Source: Bathymodiolus brooksi (Eukaryota > Mollusca > Bivalvia > Mytilida > Modiolidae). From it: DNA of 64,000 nucleotides. Location: NCBI GenBank assembly GCA_963680875.1, contig OY804579.1:85115095-85179094 (forward strand), in the 5' to 3' direction. The translations under genes and the position numbers were made by a program. Position 1 is the stretch's first letter, and every line of letters begins with the position of its first letter. The notes beneath the pieces were generated by a model that searched no databases, had not been told where the DNA came from, and worked only from the letters and a program-made list of their open reading frames with translations. Of this stretch, positions 48,601 through 59,735 are shown one piece after another.

Positions 48601-51600
48601 TCAACAGAAGTAGAGTACCATACAAATGCTGGCTAGGGACTATCAACAGAAGTAGAGTACCATACAACTGCCAGCTAGGGATTATCAACAGAAGTAGAGT
48701 ACCATACAACTGCCGGCTAAGGATTATCAACAGAAGTAGAGTACCATACAACTGCCGGCTAGGGACTATCAACAGAAGTAGAGTACCATACAACTGTCGG
48801 CTAGGGACTATCAACAGAAGTAGAGTACCATACAACTGTCAGCTAGGGACTATCAACAGAAGTAGAGTACCATACAACTGCCAGCTAGGGATTATCAACA
48901 GAAGTAGAGTACCATACAACTGCCGGCTAGGGACTATCAACAGAAGTAGAGTACCATACAACTGTCGGCTAGGGACTATCAACAGAAGTAGAGTACCATA
49001 CAACTGCCAGCTAGGGACTATCAACAGAAGTAGAGTATCATACAACTGCTGGCTAGGGACTATCAACAGAAGTAGAGTACCATACAACTGCAAGCTAGGG
49101 ACTATCAACAGAAGTAGAGTACCATACAACTGCCAGCTAGGGACTATCAACAGAAGTAGAGTACCATACAACTGCTGGCTAGGGACTATCAACAGAAGTA
49201 GAGTACCATACAACTGCCAGCTAGGGACTATCAACAGAAGTAGAGTACCATACAACTGCCAGCTAGGGACTATCAACAGAAGTAGAGTACCATACAACTG
49301 CCGGCTAGGGACTATCAACAGAAGTAGAGTACCATACAACTGCCGGCTAGGGACTATCAACAGAAGTAGAGTACCATACAAATGCTGGCTAGGGACTATC
49401 AACAGAAGTAGAGTACCATACAACTGCCAGCTAGGGACTATCAACAGAAGTAGAGTACCATACAATTGCCGGCTAGGGACTATCAACAGAAGTAGAGTAC
49501 CATACAACTGCCGGCTAAGGACTATCAACAGAAGTAGAGTACCATACAACTGCCAGCTAGGGATTATCAACAGAAGTAGAGTACCATACAACTGCCGGCT
49601 AGGGACTATCAACAGAAGTAGAGTACCATACAACTGCCGGCTAGGGACTCAACAGAAGTAGAGTACCATACAACTGCCGGCTAGGGACTATCAACAGAAG
49701 TAGAGTACCATACAAATGCTGGCTAGGGACTATCAACAGAAGTAGAGTACCATACAACTGCCAGCTAGGGACTATCAACAGAAGTAGAGTACCATACAAA
49801 TGCCGGCTAGGGACTATCAACAGAAGTAGAGTACCATACAACTGCCGGCTAGGGACTATCAACAGAAGTAGAGTACCATACAAATGCTGGCTAGGAACTA
49901 TCAACAGAAGTAGAGTACCATACAAATGCTGGCTAGGGACTATCAACAGAAGTAGAGTACCATACAACTGCCGGCTAGGGACTATCAACAGAAGTAGAGT
50001 ACCATACAACTGCCGGCTAGGAACTATCAACAGAAGTAGAGTACCATACAAATGCTGGCTAGGGACTATCAACAGAAGTAGAGTACCATACAACTGCCGG
50101 CTAGGGACTATCAACAGAAGTAGAGTACCATACAACTGCCGGCTAGGGATTATCAACAGAAGTAGAGTACCATACAACTGCCGGCTAGGAACTATCAACA
50201 GAAGTAGAGTACCATACAAATGCTGGCTAGGGACTATCAACAGAAGTAGAGTACCATACAACTGCCGGCTAGGGACTATCAACAGAAGTAGAGTACCATA
50301 CAACTGCCAGCTAGGGATTATCAACAGAAGTAGAATACCATACAACTGCCGGCTAGGGACTATCAACAGAAATAGAGTACCATACAACTGCCAGCTAGGG
50401 ATTATCAACAGAAGTAGAGTACCATACAACTGCCGGCTAGGGACTATCAACAGAAGTAGAGTACCATACAATTGCCGGCTAGGGACTATCAACAGAAGTA
50501 GAGTACCATACAACTGCCGGCTAGGGACTATCAACAGAAGTAGAGTACCATACAACTGCCGGCTAGGGACTATCAACAGAAGTAGAGTACCATACAACTG
50601 CCGGCTAGGGACTATCAACAGAAGTAGAGTACCATACAACTGTCGGCTAGGGACTATCAACAGAAGTAGAGTACCATACAACTGCCGGCTAGGGACTATC
50701 AACAGAAGTAGAGTACCATACAACTGCCAGCTAGGGACTATCAACAGAAGTAGAGTACCATACAACTGCTGGCTAGGGACTATCAACAGAAGTAGAGTAC
50801 CATACAACTGCCGGCTAGGGACTATCAACAGAAGTAGAGTACCATACAACTGCCGGCTAGGGGCTATCAACAGAAGTAGAGTACCATACAACTGCCAGCT
50901 AGGGACTATCAACAGAAGTAGAGTACCATACAACTGCTGGCTAGGGACTATCAACAGAAGTAGAGTACCATACAACTGCCAGCTAGGGACTATCAACAGA
51001 AGTAGAGTACCATACAACTGCCAGCTAGGGACTATCAACAGAAGTAGAGTACCATACAACTGCCGGCTAGGGACTATCAACAGAAGTAGAGTACCATACA
51101 ACTGCAAGCTAGGGACTATCAACAGAAGTAGAGTACCATACAACTGCCGGCTAGGGACTATCAACAGAAATAGAGTACCATACAACTGCCGGCTAGGGAC
51201 TCAACAGAAGTAGAGTACCATGCAACTGCTGGCTAGGGACTATCAACAGAAGTAGAGTACCATACAAATGCCGGCTAGGGACTATCAACAGAAGTAGAGT
51301 ACCATACAACTGCCGGCTAGGGGCTATCAACAGAAGTAGAGTACCATACAACTGCCAGCTAGGGACTATCAACAGAAGTAGAGTACCATACAACTGCTGG
51401 CTAGGGACTATCAACAGAAGTAGAGTACCATACAACTGCCAGCTAGGGACTATCAACAGAAGTAGAGTACCATACAACTGCCAGCTAGGGACTATCAACA
51501 GAAGTAGAGTACCATACAACTGCCGGCTAGGGACTATCAACAGAAGTAGAGTACCATACAACTGCAAGCTAGGGACTATCAACAGAAGTAGAGTACCATA

Positions 51601-54600
51601 CAACTGCCGGCTAGGGACTATCAACAGAAATAGAGTACCATACAACTGCCGGTTAGGGACTCAACAGAAGTAGAGTACCATGCAACTGCTGGCTAGGGAC
51701 TATCAACAGAAGTAGAGTACCATACAAATGCCGGCTAGGGACTATCAACAGAAGTAGAGTACCATACAACTGCCGGCTAGGGATTATCAACAGAAGTAGA
51801 GTACCATACAACTGCCGGCTAGGGACTATCAACAGAAGTAGAGTACCATACAACTGCTGGCTAGGGACTATCAACAGAAGTAGAGTACCATACAACTGCC
51901 GGCTAGGGACTATCAACAGAAGTAGAGTACCATACAACTGCTGGCTAGGGACTATCAACAGAAGTAGAGTACCATACAACTGCTGGCTAGGGACTATCAA
52001 CAGAAGTAGAGTACCATACAACTGCTGGCTAGGGACTATCAACAGAAATAGAGTACCATACAACTGCCGGCTAGGGACTATCAACAGAAGTAGAGTACCA
52101 TACAACTGCTGGCTAGGGACTATCAACAGAAGTAGAGTACCATACAACTGCTGGCTAGGGATTATCAACAGAAGTAGAGTACCGTACAATTGCCGGCTAG
52201 GGACCGTTTTACACTCATTCCTCGAAATGAAAATTTTTATTTACTGGTCCGAATCAAATTCTTGAATTCATTTTTATATATTTCTAAATAAATACTGAAA
52301 AATATCATGGGTCAGAGCATAGTTTTACTGGTCTTGGACCGTGGTACCTGTGTTCATCGCGAGGATTGTGAGTTATGTTTATTATTGAAGACCCTACTGT
52401 GACATGTAGAACAGCAATAAAAGTGCTTTTCCTTTACTTTAATTTGTGTCAAATAAGTGTAATGTTGGATAGTCTCATGTTCATTTACATCCATATCCTC
52501 TCATACATGTACTAGTTAGATGTGCATGTACACAAAGCAAACAACCATCAGCTACATACAGCATAATTTATTCTGCTACCTCATTTTATTTTATTTTATT
52601 TTGTAAGAAAAATACAATGTACTTGGACCTTTGATAACTATTAAGTTTTAATTAAATATAAATTACCCAACTTTGGAATTTGACAAACCTGCTGCTTTTG
52701 CTGTTGCCTTGGCAATCATTGTTTTACCACAACCTGGTGGTCCATACAACAACACTCCTACAAAGTTCAATAAATAGAACATGAAGAACCATACTATAGT
52801 AATAAACCGTCTTTGCCTTAATTTTTTTCACCTGCTTGCCCGAAAGTCAAATTTAGAAACAATTTCTATTTATTCAAACAAATTCTTTTATAATTTTCAC
52901 TTGTCCGTGTCCAGTTTTACTTGTCCCATGCTTTGGGCCAGTGGGTTAGCGTGAAGACTGAATAAAACATGAAAGGAGTTAACATTATACCTGTTAAAAG
53001 ATTACTAAAGTTGTCAATTTGAAAACCGTTCATGGCGAGGTGTAATCAATACAACATTATGAGATAAAGTTTGTCATTGACTTACGAACGGTCGGTGGTT
53101 TTCTCCAGTTTCCTCCACCAATAAAACTGACCGCCACAATATAACTGAAATATTGTTGAAAGACGTGGTGTTAAAACACCATAAACTAAAACCAGACTAA
53201 GATTACCTAGTTAAATAAAATCTTAATGAATCATTATACATACTGTTTCCTAATATTTTCTTAATGGAACAATTAAAAAAATTCTTACGAGATGATCCAT
53301 TTACTATTTCTGAATCTCAACAAGTCAATTGTTATAAGAGATAAAATTAATAAAATCAAGCTAGTAAAATTTCTAAACACTTACCTGATATTCGCCTGGT
53401 ATGGTGCTTAATGCCACTTTCAACAATATTTCAGTTATATCGTGGCTGTCGGCTATATTGGTGGAGGAAACCTGAGTACCCTGAGAAAACCACCAACCTG
53501 CCGCAAGACACTGACAAACTTTATCACATAATGTTGTAAACCTCGCCCTGATCGAGATTCGAACTCACAACATCAGTAGTGATAGGCACTGATTGCATAG
53601 GTAGTTGTAAATCCAACTACCATATGATCACGACCATGACGGCCCCTAGCAAGAAATGATTTTCATATGATATATTTCAAATGAAGTAAATAAACATTAT
53701 AAGCTAATTTCATTTTAAATTTACTAAATAAAATCCATAGTTTTTTCTAACTAAAACAGTAACCAAACCTTTAGGTGGTTGTAGAAGTTTTGAATGAAGG
53801 AAGAGTTCTCTCCTCTTGAATGGAAAAATAACAGTTTCTTTTATTTGTTCAATGACATCTATTAAGCCTCCAATATCCTCCCATGTTATTGCCATGGAAT
53901 CAGGATCCACAAGGTTTACAGCAATACACAATTCATAGTCTGAAAGCTTATGAAAGAAAACATGGCCATTCAGATAAACCTTTAATAAAATAATTTATCT
54001 ACATAATCTTATAAGGGGGATTAAAACTCAACAATTCTCACATGTATATCTTGTACAGTTGAAACTCTGACAACTTCTATGGACCTCCATGTCACGACAA
54101 GCACCATACCAAGCAATTTTTACAATGGTTTCTTGAACAATTTGTATTGGTATTTTACCGTAATATACAGACTGAATACTGACAGATAGAGTTAGTTCCC
54201 TTTGTAGCATAGTTTAAGTTATATGAAAGGAGTTTTGTTATCACCAATGTATGGCCGATTCAATCAACAACAAAAAAAAACCCACAAATTAAGCTTTGTA
54301 AAAGACCACTCAGGATCATTCAATTCATATACCACATTAAATTTCAAACCACAAAGTTACATTTACGAACAAAAGCTCGACCAATCCAATTGCATTTTTG
54401 GCTTTGGCAGTACCGCCACCGGAATGTTGAATTTTGGATTGGTACAAAAATTACAAATTCTAACAAGGTTTTTCAATCGTTGCATCATTTCTATATAATT
54501 ATTAAATATTGTTGCACTTGTTCTCCTCCTGAATATTCATGAGATATTTATTGCTGGATGTTTTAAGTAACCAACAATTAATCCTTTTTTCCTTAAACAC

Positions 54601-56275
54601 TTCATTGATAGAATGAACTAAGTTCGATAACCAAAAATATTTCTACAAATAATTGATTCCAAAAGGAATCTCGTAAAAAATATTTATTCCACTGTTGTAT
54701 TTTTCTGGGTTACATAAGCTTAATATAAATACAGGGGTTATGGTGTTTAACACCACTTTCAACAATATTTCAGCTATATCGTGCCAGTCAGTTTTATTGG
54801 TGGAGGAAACTGGAATACCAGGAGAAAACCAATGACCTGTCGCAAGTCACTGCCAAACTTTATCACATAGTGCTGTATCGAGTACAAGTTGTAAATCAAA
54901 CTACATGTACCATACGATCACGACCATGACTGCCCCAATATAAATACACACAAACCTTCAATGTAATAATAGTCCTTTATAAATAATTATATCTTTCATA
55001 TTAATTTAAAAGAAAGCCCTTGTAAGAGGTGTGGCTATCTCTTTGAAAAACACTTAAGTCTGATCCCATATAACGAAGCATACATTTTTTGTATCTATAT
55101 CAAATGTTTCTATCTTCAACAAAAGTTTTGTAGTAATACTCATGTTCCCTGGCTGGAATGTGACTATAAAATTGGAGAAAACCATGCAGTTTTTGTTGTT
55201 AAAAAGGAAGTAGCAATTTGTAACTGAATGATGTACAACATAACACTCAAACTTACAGGATAACTATTCCTGGGACAAAATAAAACATATTCAGGACAGA
55301 ACAGTATTTGTGGGAAAGATGGGGATATAGTCTTCAATATTAATTGGCTTTCAGAGTATTGTTTGTGACTATCATATTATTTCTTACAAGTTTGGAAATA
55401 TTTTTCATATTTACCAAATATTTGTGCAATTTCAACATCACTGTTTTTAATATATCTACTGCAACCTAACCTTACCTTAACATTCTTAGCAACACCCAGT
55501 CTTTTCAACATCATTGCAGCCTGAAAAGAAAGTTTTAAGGCATGATACAATGTTAGGTTTTATTATTATTCTTGCAGGTTGGAACAGCAGATGCATATAT
55601 ACAGTAATCCTCCTTTTATAAGCCCTTACCCTTCTGCAATGAAAAAGTTGCCTTTTAAGAGTTGTGGCATCTCGTACGGGGGTCAATTTAGTAGTATTTT
55701 ACCATCTCAGTGCATCTGAAAGCTGGTCTGATAAGAGGGAACTACTGCATATATGATTATTCAATGTTCAACAGTAGATATATAATAGACAAATATCCCT
55801 ACTTTATGTGAATCTTTTGTAAGATAGTTCTTTTTAAAATGAGAGAATGAAATGAACCTACATATGCATGGCTATAATGGTTTAATTGTTTGTTATTCTT
55901 AGTACTTGAATTTTTTTTAATAGAAATCACATTTGTTATTAGTTATACCTTCTGTTGTGCAGCTACTTTCTCTTTTCTAGTTGGATCCATTGCGTTTGAC
56001 ATCCATTTAACAAAGAAATAGGATACTCCTATAGTTGCTGCAATTCCTAATCCCGTTGATATTAATTTTGCCACTATTTCACGAATAGCCTGGTCATTTG
56101 AGCTTACCTTCACCATTTCTGAATTGCTAGCATTACATGTCTGAATTGATAATGCTTGCAATTTTATTAAGTTTTTAGCATTGCCTGTAAAATCTTTCAA
56201 AAAGTTTTTCATTGGATTTAATTTCTCAACACATTTTTGTGTTAATATTTTTAACGATTCACTACCGTCCGACAT
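39606..56275 (-). CDS. ATAD1: ATAD1 (Msp1), outer-membrane AAA ATPase, ten exons
   Basis: ATAD1/Msp1 is a hexameric AAA ATPase of mitochondrial and peroxisomal outer membranes that extracts mislocalised tail-anchored proteins. The exons are 56275-55949, 55520-55476, 53946-53769, 52757-52689, 47885-47797, 44456-44414, 43886-43690, 42139-42089, 41684-41539 and 39726-39606. All junctions keep frame, giving 1266 nt and 421 residues. One membrane segment lies at about residues 70-92, followed by DPTRKEKV. Walker A GPPGCGKT is at 189-196, pore region DKWYGES in exon 5, Walker B IIFVDEID at 244-251, sensor 1 in GATNRPQD, arginine fingers RR at 305-306, and sensor-2 region [13 protein letters not shown]. 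The C-terminus is HPLLD. All catalytic motifs are intact. The human protein has 361 residues; the extra length here is a Ser/Lys-rich N-terminus. The start chosen is the only ATG in frame before the conserved part of exon 1. Confidence 0.95.
39826..40096 (+). repeat. SINE-A in the last intron of ATAD1
   Basis: Head 'gtcgtgatcatatggtagtt', B-box-like 'gagttcaaacccc', tail 'gttgaaagtggcgttaaata'. Confidence 0.85.
40140..40850. repeat. Interspersed repeat with 37-38-bp internal units
   Basis: The segment 40390-40610 is an irregular tandem of units like 'ccactcccaccaaag' and 'accacccctcttatc', about six times. The flanks 'gatgcactgagatacaaa' and 'ggatggctctataagag' recur at 44125-44335 and 55590-55755. 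Repeat family unnamed. Confidence 0.65.
40893..41565 (-). repeat. 62-bp minisatellite copied from the end of ATAD1 exon 9 and its splice donor
   Basis: Each unit, read on minus, contains 'aatctatatggaattgatgc' followed by 'tttgtaagtac' and about 30 bp of intron. The genuine exon 9 end (41539) carries the same text ('aatctacatggaattgacgc', donor gtaagt at 41538). Ten further copies of the donor lie downstream in the intron at about 62-bp spacing (plus-strand 'gtacttacaa' at 40901, 40963, 41025, 41088, 41150, 41220, 41283, 41345, 41407 and 41469). If the real donor were skipped, the codon TTG is followed at once by TAA. Confidence 0.9.
42205..42445 (-). repeat. SINE-A in ATAD1 intron
   Basis: Inverted copy, 'ggtgtttaacgccactttca' to 'aactacgatacgatcacg', sitting about 65 bp upstream of exon 8 in the gene's orientation. 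Confidence 0.85.
42690..42945 (-). repeat. SINE-A in ATAD1 intron
   Basis: Inverted full-length copy preceded by a G run; ends 'atcacgacagcccc'. Confidence 0.85.
44125..44335. repeat. Interspersed repeat (family of 40140-40850)
   Basis: Contains 'cttgtaaggccactctcac' and 'ggccacccttcatatcggg'; ends 'ttacaagagaggga'. Confidence 0.6.
44527..44750 (-). repeat. SINE-B (inverted) in ATAD1 intron
   Basis: From 'gagtgattgttgtcaagtga' to 'gctaaccattacacaaccga'. It lies head to head with the next SINE-B. Confidence 0.75.
44764..45003 (+). repeat. SINE-B in ATAD1 intron
   Basis: Head 'gatagtgtaatggttagcat', B box 'gtgggttcgag', body 'ggggcgacatatctatctg'. With the preceding inverted copy it could form a long hairpin in the transcript. 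Confidence 0.8.
45010..45970. other. ATAD1 intron, unassigned
   Basis: AT-rich with no recognisable exon or repeat. Confidence 0.45.
45971..47551 (+). mobile_element. 'Gctcacc/ggtgagc' interspersed element with internal tandem units
   Basis: Starts 'ctagaggctcagccc' with 'gctcacctgac' and ends 'gtcaggtgagcta', an inverted pair. A complete short version ends at 46423. A second end at 47551 follows another 'ccaagtttggttccatttgg' module. Modules with 'cggccatgtttgt' and 'agaggagaagatttttttaa' are repeated. The many short frames across it are not genes. This repeat type is common in mollusc introns; I give no formal family name. Confidence 0.7.
46430..47090 (+). repeat. Tandem units of about 165 bp, about four copies
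   Basis: Each unit begins near 'gggcaataactcc' and includes 'gtaatcagatttacttcaaa' and 'catctatctcttatagtttt'. Copies start near 46438, 46608, 46768 and 46930, with a shortened one at 47025. Confidence 0.8.
48250..52203 (-). repeat. 42-bp minisatellite, about 94 copies, in ATAD1 intron 4
   Basis: The unit contains 'ggctagggactatcaacag' and 'aagtagagtaccatacaac'. The spread of single-base variants is patchy. Larger copying is visible: a 2-bp deletion ('gggactcaac') recurs at about 49648, 51199 and 51659, and the 460 bp before 51199 and before 51659 match in variant order. The minus strand reads a 14-residue repeat of type [14 protein letters not shown], but the frame breaks at each 2-bp deletion. 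I treat it as intronic. Confidence 0.95.
52400..52510 (+). repeat. Interspersed repeat (family of 39390-39525)
   Basis: 'acagcaataaaagtgctttt' to 'catgttcatttacatccata'. Inverted relative to the copy at the gene's 3' end. Confidence 0.65.
53015..53190 (+). repeat. SINE-A lacking its head, ATAD1 intron
   Basis: Begins at 'gttcatggcgaggtgtaa' and has the full tail 'ataactgaaatattgttgaa'. Confidence 0.8.
53392..53647 (-). repeat. SINE-A in ATAD1 intron 3
   Basis: Inverted, 'gtgcttaatgccactttcaa' to 'gatcacgaccatgacggccc'. It lies about 120 bp downstream of exon 3. Confidence 0.85.
54733..54935 (-). repeat. SINE-A with internal deletion, ATAD1 intron 2
   Basis: Tail 'ggtgtttaacaccactttca' and head 'cgatcacgaccatgactgcc' are present. 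The B-box region is lost. Confidence 0.8.
55590..55755. repeat. Interspersed repeat (family of 40140-40850), ATAD1 intron 1
   Basis: 'gtaatcctccttttataagc' to 'ctgataagagggaactact'. Confidence 0.55.
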
Positions 56276-56338
56276 TATCAAATGATTTTAAAACGTCAAT
56301 AGAAATGTTAGATTTATCCTTTTTCTATAAATGACAAA
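56276..56338. promoter_or_regulatory. Short divergent interval between ATAD1 and a small plus-strand ORF
   Basis: Only 63 bp separate the ATAD1 ATG (minus, 56275) from an ATG on plus (56339). No TATA box or known site was identified. If both are real genes, the promoters must overlap their coding or 5' regions. The role is inferred from position only. Confidence 0.3.
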
Positions 56339-56524
56339 ATGTCATTGAAAATATATGACTTCCTAAATAAATGTGACGCAATAATGTCAATGAAAAAGCC
56401 CCAAGGACAAGGTAAAATCACATTACAAGATTATTTGAATTCAATTAACTCGTTTCATGTAAGAACTTATGTATCGAATATGGGAAAGAAAATGTCAATG
56501 CAGAATTTCTTTACTAAATATTGA
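56339..56524 (+). CDS. Small unrecognised ORF divergent from ATAD1 (61 residues)
   Basis: Starts at a true ATG and reads MSLKIYDFLNKCDAIMSM, a basic stretch KKPQGQGK, then ITLQDYLNSINSFHV and a Lys/Met-rich end to NFFTKY. A GT after CAAG (about 56410) could be a splice donor, making this a first exon. I do not recognise the family. It may be a conserved small protein, a first exon of a lost or relic gene, or chance. Confidence 0.3.
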   Translation: MSLKIYDFLNKCDAIMSMKKPQGQGKITLQDYLNSINSFHVRTYVSNMGKKMSMQNFFTKY

Positions 56525-56594
56525 ACAAAAACCGTCTGCATGATCATGCCATGTTGAACTTTCACTTTGACAGGAAGTAGTTTAATCGGTAACT

Positions 56595-56715
56595 GGACAA
56601 CTCGGACCATAACAAACTCGGACTCCACAAACTCGGACAATAACAAACTCGGACCATAACAAACTCGGACCACTAATATTAGGGGATTTAGAATAGGTGT
56701 GCAAACTCGGACCTT
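56595..56715. repeat. Left block of short 'cataacaaactcggac' repeats
   Basis: Four to five copies of 'ataacaaactcggacc'-type units, one reading 'ggactccacaaactcggac'. The inverse block lies at 61948-62030. Confidence 0.8.
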
Positions 56716-57200
56716 GGAAATATTTAGTATTTATAATAAATAAAATTGGACATTTTTTTAGTTTTTATTTTAATGTTGATGTCTTTATATTTAGTTATAT
56801 AAATAAAATATTTTTCTAATCATAATTAGTATCTACTAGTCTAATGTGATACATAATTATAAAATTGTCAAATAAATTAATTAAAATTCTTTTGTTTAGT
56901 CTTTTGCAATCAATCATTACGACTGATTATATATTATTCTGCAATGATTACATGATCGAAAGATCGCTATAACTTATAACTATAAGTTAGAAATAACAAA
57001 AAAGAATTTTCAAATTTTATAACATTTGGTATGAAACTTTCTTATTCTTATAATGTATGCATTGGTATTGCAGTAATTTTGTATATTTCATTAATGGTGA
57101 TAAAAGAAATATTCACATCTACGGTACTTATAACTCTTATAAACATTCTTTTGAAGAAATATGATATGACAAATCGCATACACGTTACTCAATATAAATA

Positions 57201-57476
57201 CAGGGGCGGATCCAGGATTTCAAGTTAGGGGGGGGCGCACTTAAAAAAATTGTGTCGAGCGGAGGGGGGCGCGAAATTTTTTGGGGTATTTCGTGTGAAA
57301 AATCACGATTTTATGCCAAAAAAATCATATTTTTGCCAATTGCGGAGGGAGGCGCGAAAAGTTATGGGGTATTTCGTGTGAAAAATCACGATTTTACGCC
57401 CAAAAAATCTTATTTTTTCCAATTTTAGGGGGGGGCGTGCGCCGGGTACGCCCCCCCCCCCCTGGATCCGCCCCTG
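57201..57476. mobile_element. MITE with perfect 16-bp terminal inverted repeats
   Basis: The ends are CAGGGGCGGATCCAGG (57201-57216) and its exact inverse (57461-57476). Inside, a unit with 'ggggtatttcgtgtgaaaaa' is present twice. The flanking target duplication is not clear ('aatataaata' on the left, 'aattatatac' on the right). Non-coding. Confidence 0.85.
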
Positions 57477-57614
57477 AATTATATACATTTTTACCGATTG
57501 TTTTAAATTATAATTTCATTATCGTGTGTGTTATTAATGATTATAAATAAGTCTGGGAATGTGACCACTCTAATCGCTACACATTGTTGAGATTTTAATA
57601 TTTTCTCTTTATAG

Positions 57615-59735
57615 ATTGACACAGAGTATCTACAATGCCAAGACTTCTTGATTGATGACATTCATGTAGACAGCGAGAGACACCTCATGTTCGCCACTCC
57701 GATCCAGTTACAGATTCTACAGCAAGCAAAGAGGTGGTTCCTCGATGGTACTTTTATAAAGTAGTAGCTGATCCATTTGAACAGATGTGGTCCATCCATG
57801 CTTTTGTACGTAGTGGTGAGAGTCTAAAGCAGATCCCCCTTGTCATCTGTCTCATGTCAAGGAGAAAGACCAGAGATTATACTGCTGTAAGTATTTTTAT
57901 ATTATATAATGGTCTACAAAGTTCATGAAATCGAGTTTTTGATTTGAAGGGCAATACAGATTATCATGATGCAAGCATTTTCGAATAAAAAAAAAATCAA
58001 TTAACGTTTTCACATTAATGAAACTAATTTTAATAAATTATGTAGTATAATTATATGAATACAAAAAATATAGTATTTATCCAATGTATTGAATCACATT
58101 TTATTGTAACAATATTGATCAATATTGATATATTATTATTTTATATATTTCAGGTTTTCCAGCACTTGAAGCAGGTCATTGAGCGTCCAACCAGTGTAGA
58201 GGCCTCATTGCAGATTTCGAGAAAGGCCCTTAATATGATGTGTCTGACTTATTCATATAGATAGATCAATTTTTATTTAAAGTTCAGCCTGATATGAATG
58301 TACAATGATACAAATGATATATTCTATTGACTCATACAAGTTTCTTACGTAAATATGAGGTTAATATTTATGTCTGTTCAATCTATTCAAGAAGAAATGT
58401 TGTTATAACAAAGTACCGAAATTGCAGTAAAAGTTCTGCATATGGCCATTTCGACAATTTCTGTTTCATCAGTGCAGATAAAATCGAAACATTTGGAAGA
58501 CATATATATATTGCATTTTTAAAATTCTATATATTTGAAAATTAATTCCAATAACACAAAAAATAACAATATTTAGTAGTCGTACGGTACCACCACACAT
58601 GTTACAGCTGTTATAATATTTCTTTTTAAATTCTGTGTTTAAATGTATTTAATTGATCATTTTCTATCTTTTTATGTGTATGGAAGGCCGCACGCTACGA
58701 GTTCCCGACCGCCAGTATTAAGGGGTGTGCTTTCCACTTTGGTCAGGCTGGCTGTCCTCAGGAAAGTGACAGAGTTGGGTCTCAAGACAACTTACACCAG
58801 CCTTGGTTCTGAATACAGATACATCCTTCCGCTCATGGCCCTGCCTTTCCTCCCAGCAGGCCAGACCCAGTCAGCCTTTAACACCTTGGCAGCCAGAGCT
58901 ACGTCTCCAGTACTCCAGCAGATGGTTACCTACATGGAAAACACTTGGATCAGTAACTCAGTGTGGCAGCCTCGCAACTGGTGTGCCTTCCAGACCAGCA
59001 TACGTACCAATAATGATATGTTGAAGGTATTATTTTTATCTTTTAATATCTTTGAAATTTTAAATTAAAAATCTTATCAGCTATTATCGAGTATAATTTT
59101 ATACTTAAAGATTTTGAAAATATATTTCCACACATGTAAACATTTTTTCTAATACTTAGTTTAGTTATTTGATTAAGCAGTACAAAGTCTGTAATTATAA
59201 AACTTAAAATATTACTATCAACGGAAAGATAATATACAACATTTTTTAATGTCTGCGGAGATTTAACATTGAGCATCGGCCATTGTTCACAAAGGACGGA
59301 GAGTTCGTTTACGTCACCATGAAAGCGTGTGCAAGTTGCTGAATTTGTTTGTTGCTCTACAACAAGTCTGTAATTATAAAACTTAAAATATTACGAAACC
59401 TGGAAATAATGATAATGATGAAAATATGTTACTTATATATAAATAATTTTTTACCATTTTCTATTTCAGGATGGCACACCAGAATCAACATAGACATCGG
59501 TAAAGCCAACGTGTCCTTTTACATCCTGGTTCCAGCACTTCAGAGAGAGTCCCGTGTTATCGAGTTGACTTGTGTCCGACCAACAGATTCTTCGGGACCA
59601 ACGCACCAGATACAGAGACATGGAAGGCCGTCTTCACGCCATGTGGGACAGCTACGACGACGAACAGATCTCAGCATCCCAACTACTCAGAGAGTGTGGT
59701 GTGGTCAGAATTATGGTCCTAGTGACTAAACATTC
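57615..59735 (+). pseudogene. Decayed MULE-type transposase gene with four exon remnants
   Basis: Four remnants keep splice-like edges: 57615-57886 (acceptor 'tttatag', donor gtaagt), 58154-58243, about 58679-59026 and about 59470-59735. Peptides in order are 'HVDSERHLMFATPIQLQ', RWFLDGTF (first catalytic Asp), 'VVADPFEQMWSIHAFVRSGE', ADFEKA (second Asp, out of frame), 'GCAFHFGQA' (C..H), LGLKTTYTS, 'SVWQPRNWCAF', RTNND and GWH. The layout DGTF / D.E.A / C..H / W fits MULE transposases. Extra bases after DGTF, before ADFEKA and after FGQA break the frame. It ends near an AATAAA (about 59828). A transposon or ex-domesticated gene, now dead. Confidence 0.75.

Noticed and set aside
48161..52189. 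Leucine-rich repeat proteins on the minus strand ([11 protein letters not shown] units)
   Set aside because: They lie inside an ATAD1 intron, are broken by 2-bp deletions, and have no start or splice context; a consequence of the 42-bp period.
54223..54498. 91-codon plus-strand frame in an ATAD1 intron
   Set aside because: No recognisable domain or splice context; AT-rich chance frame.
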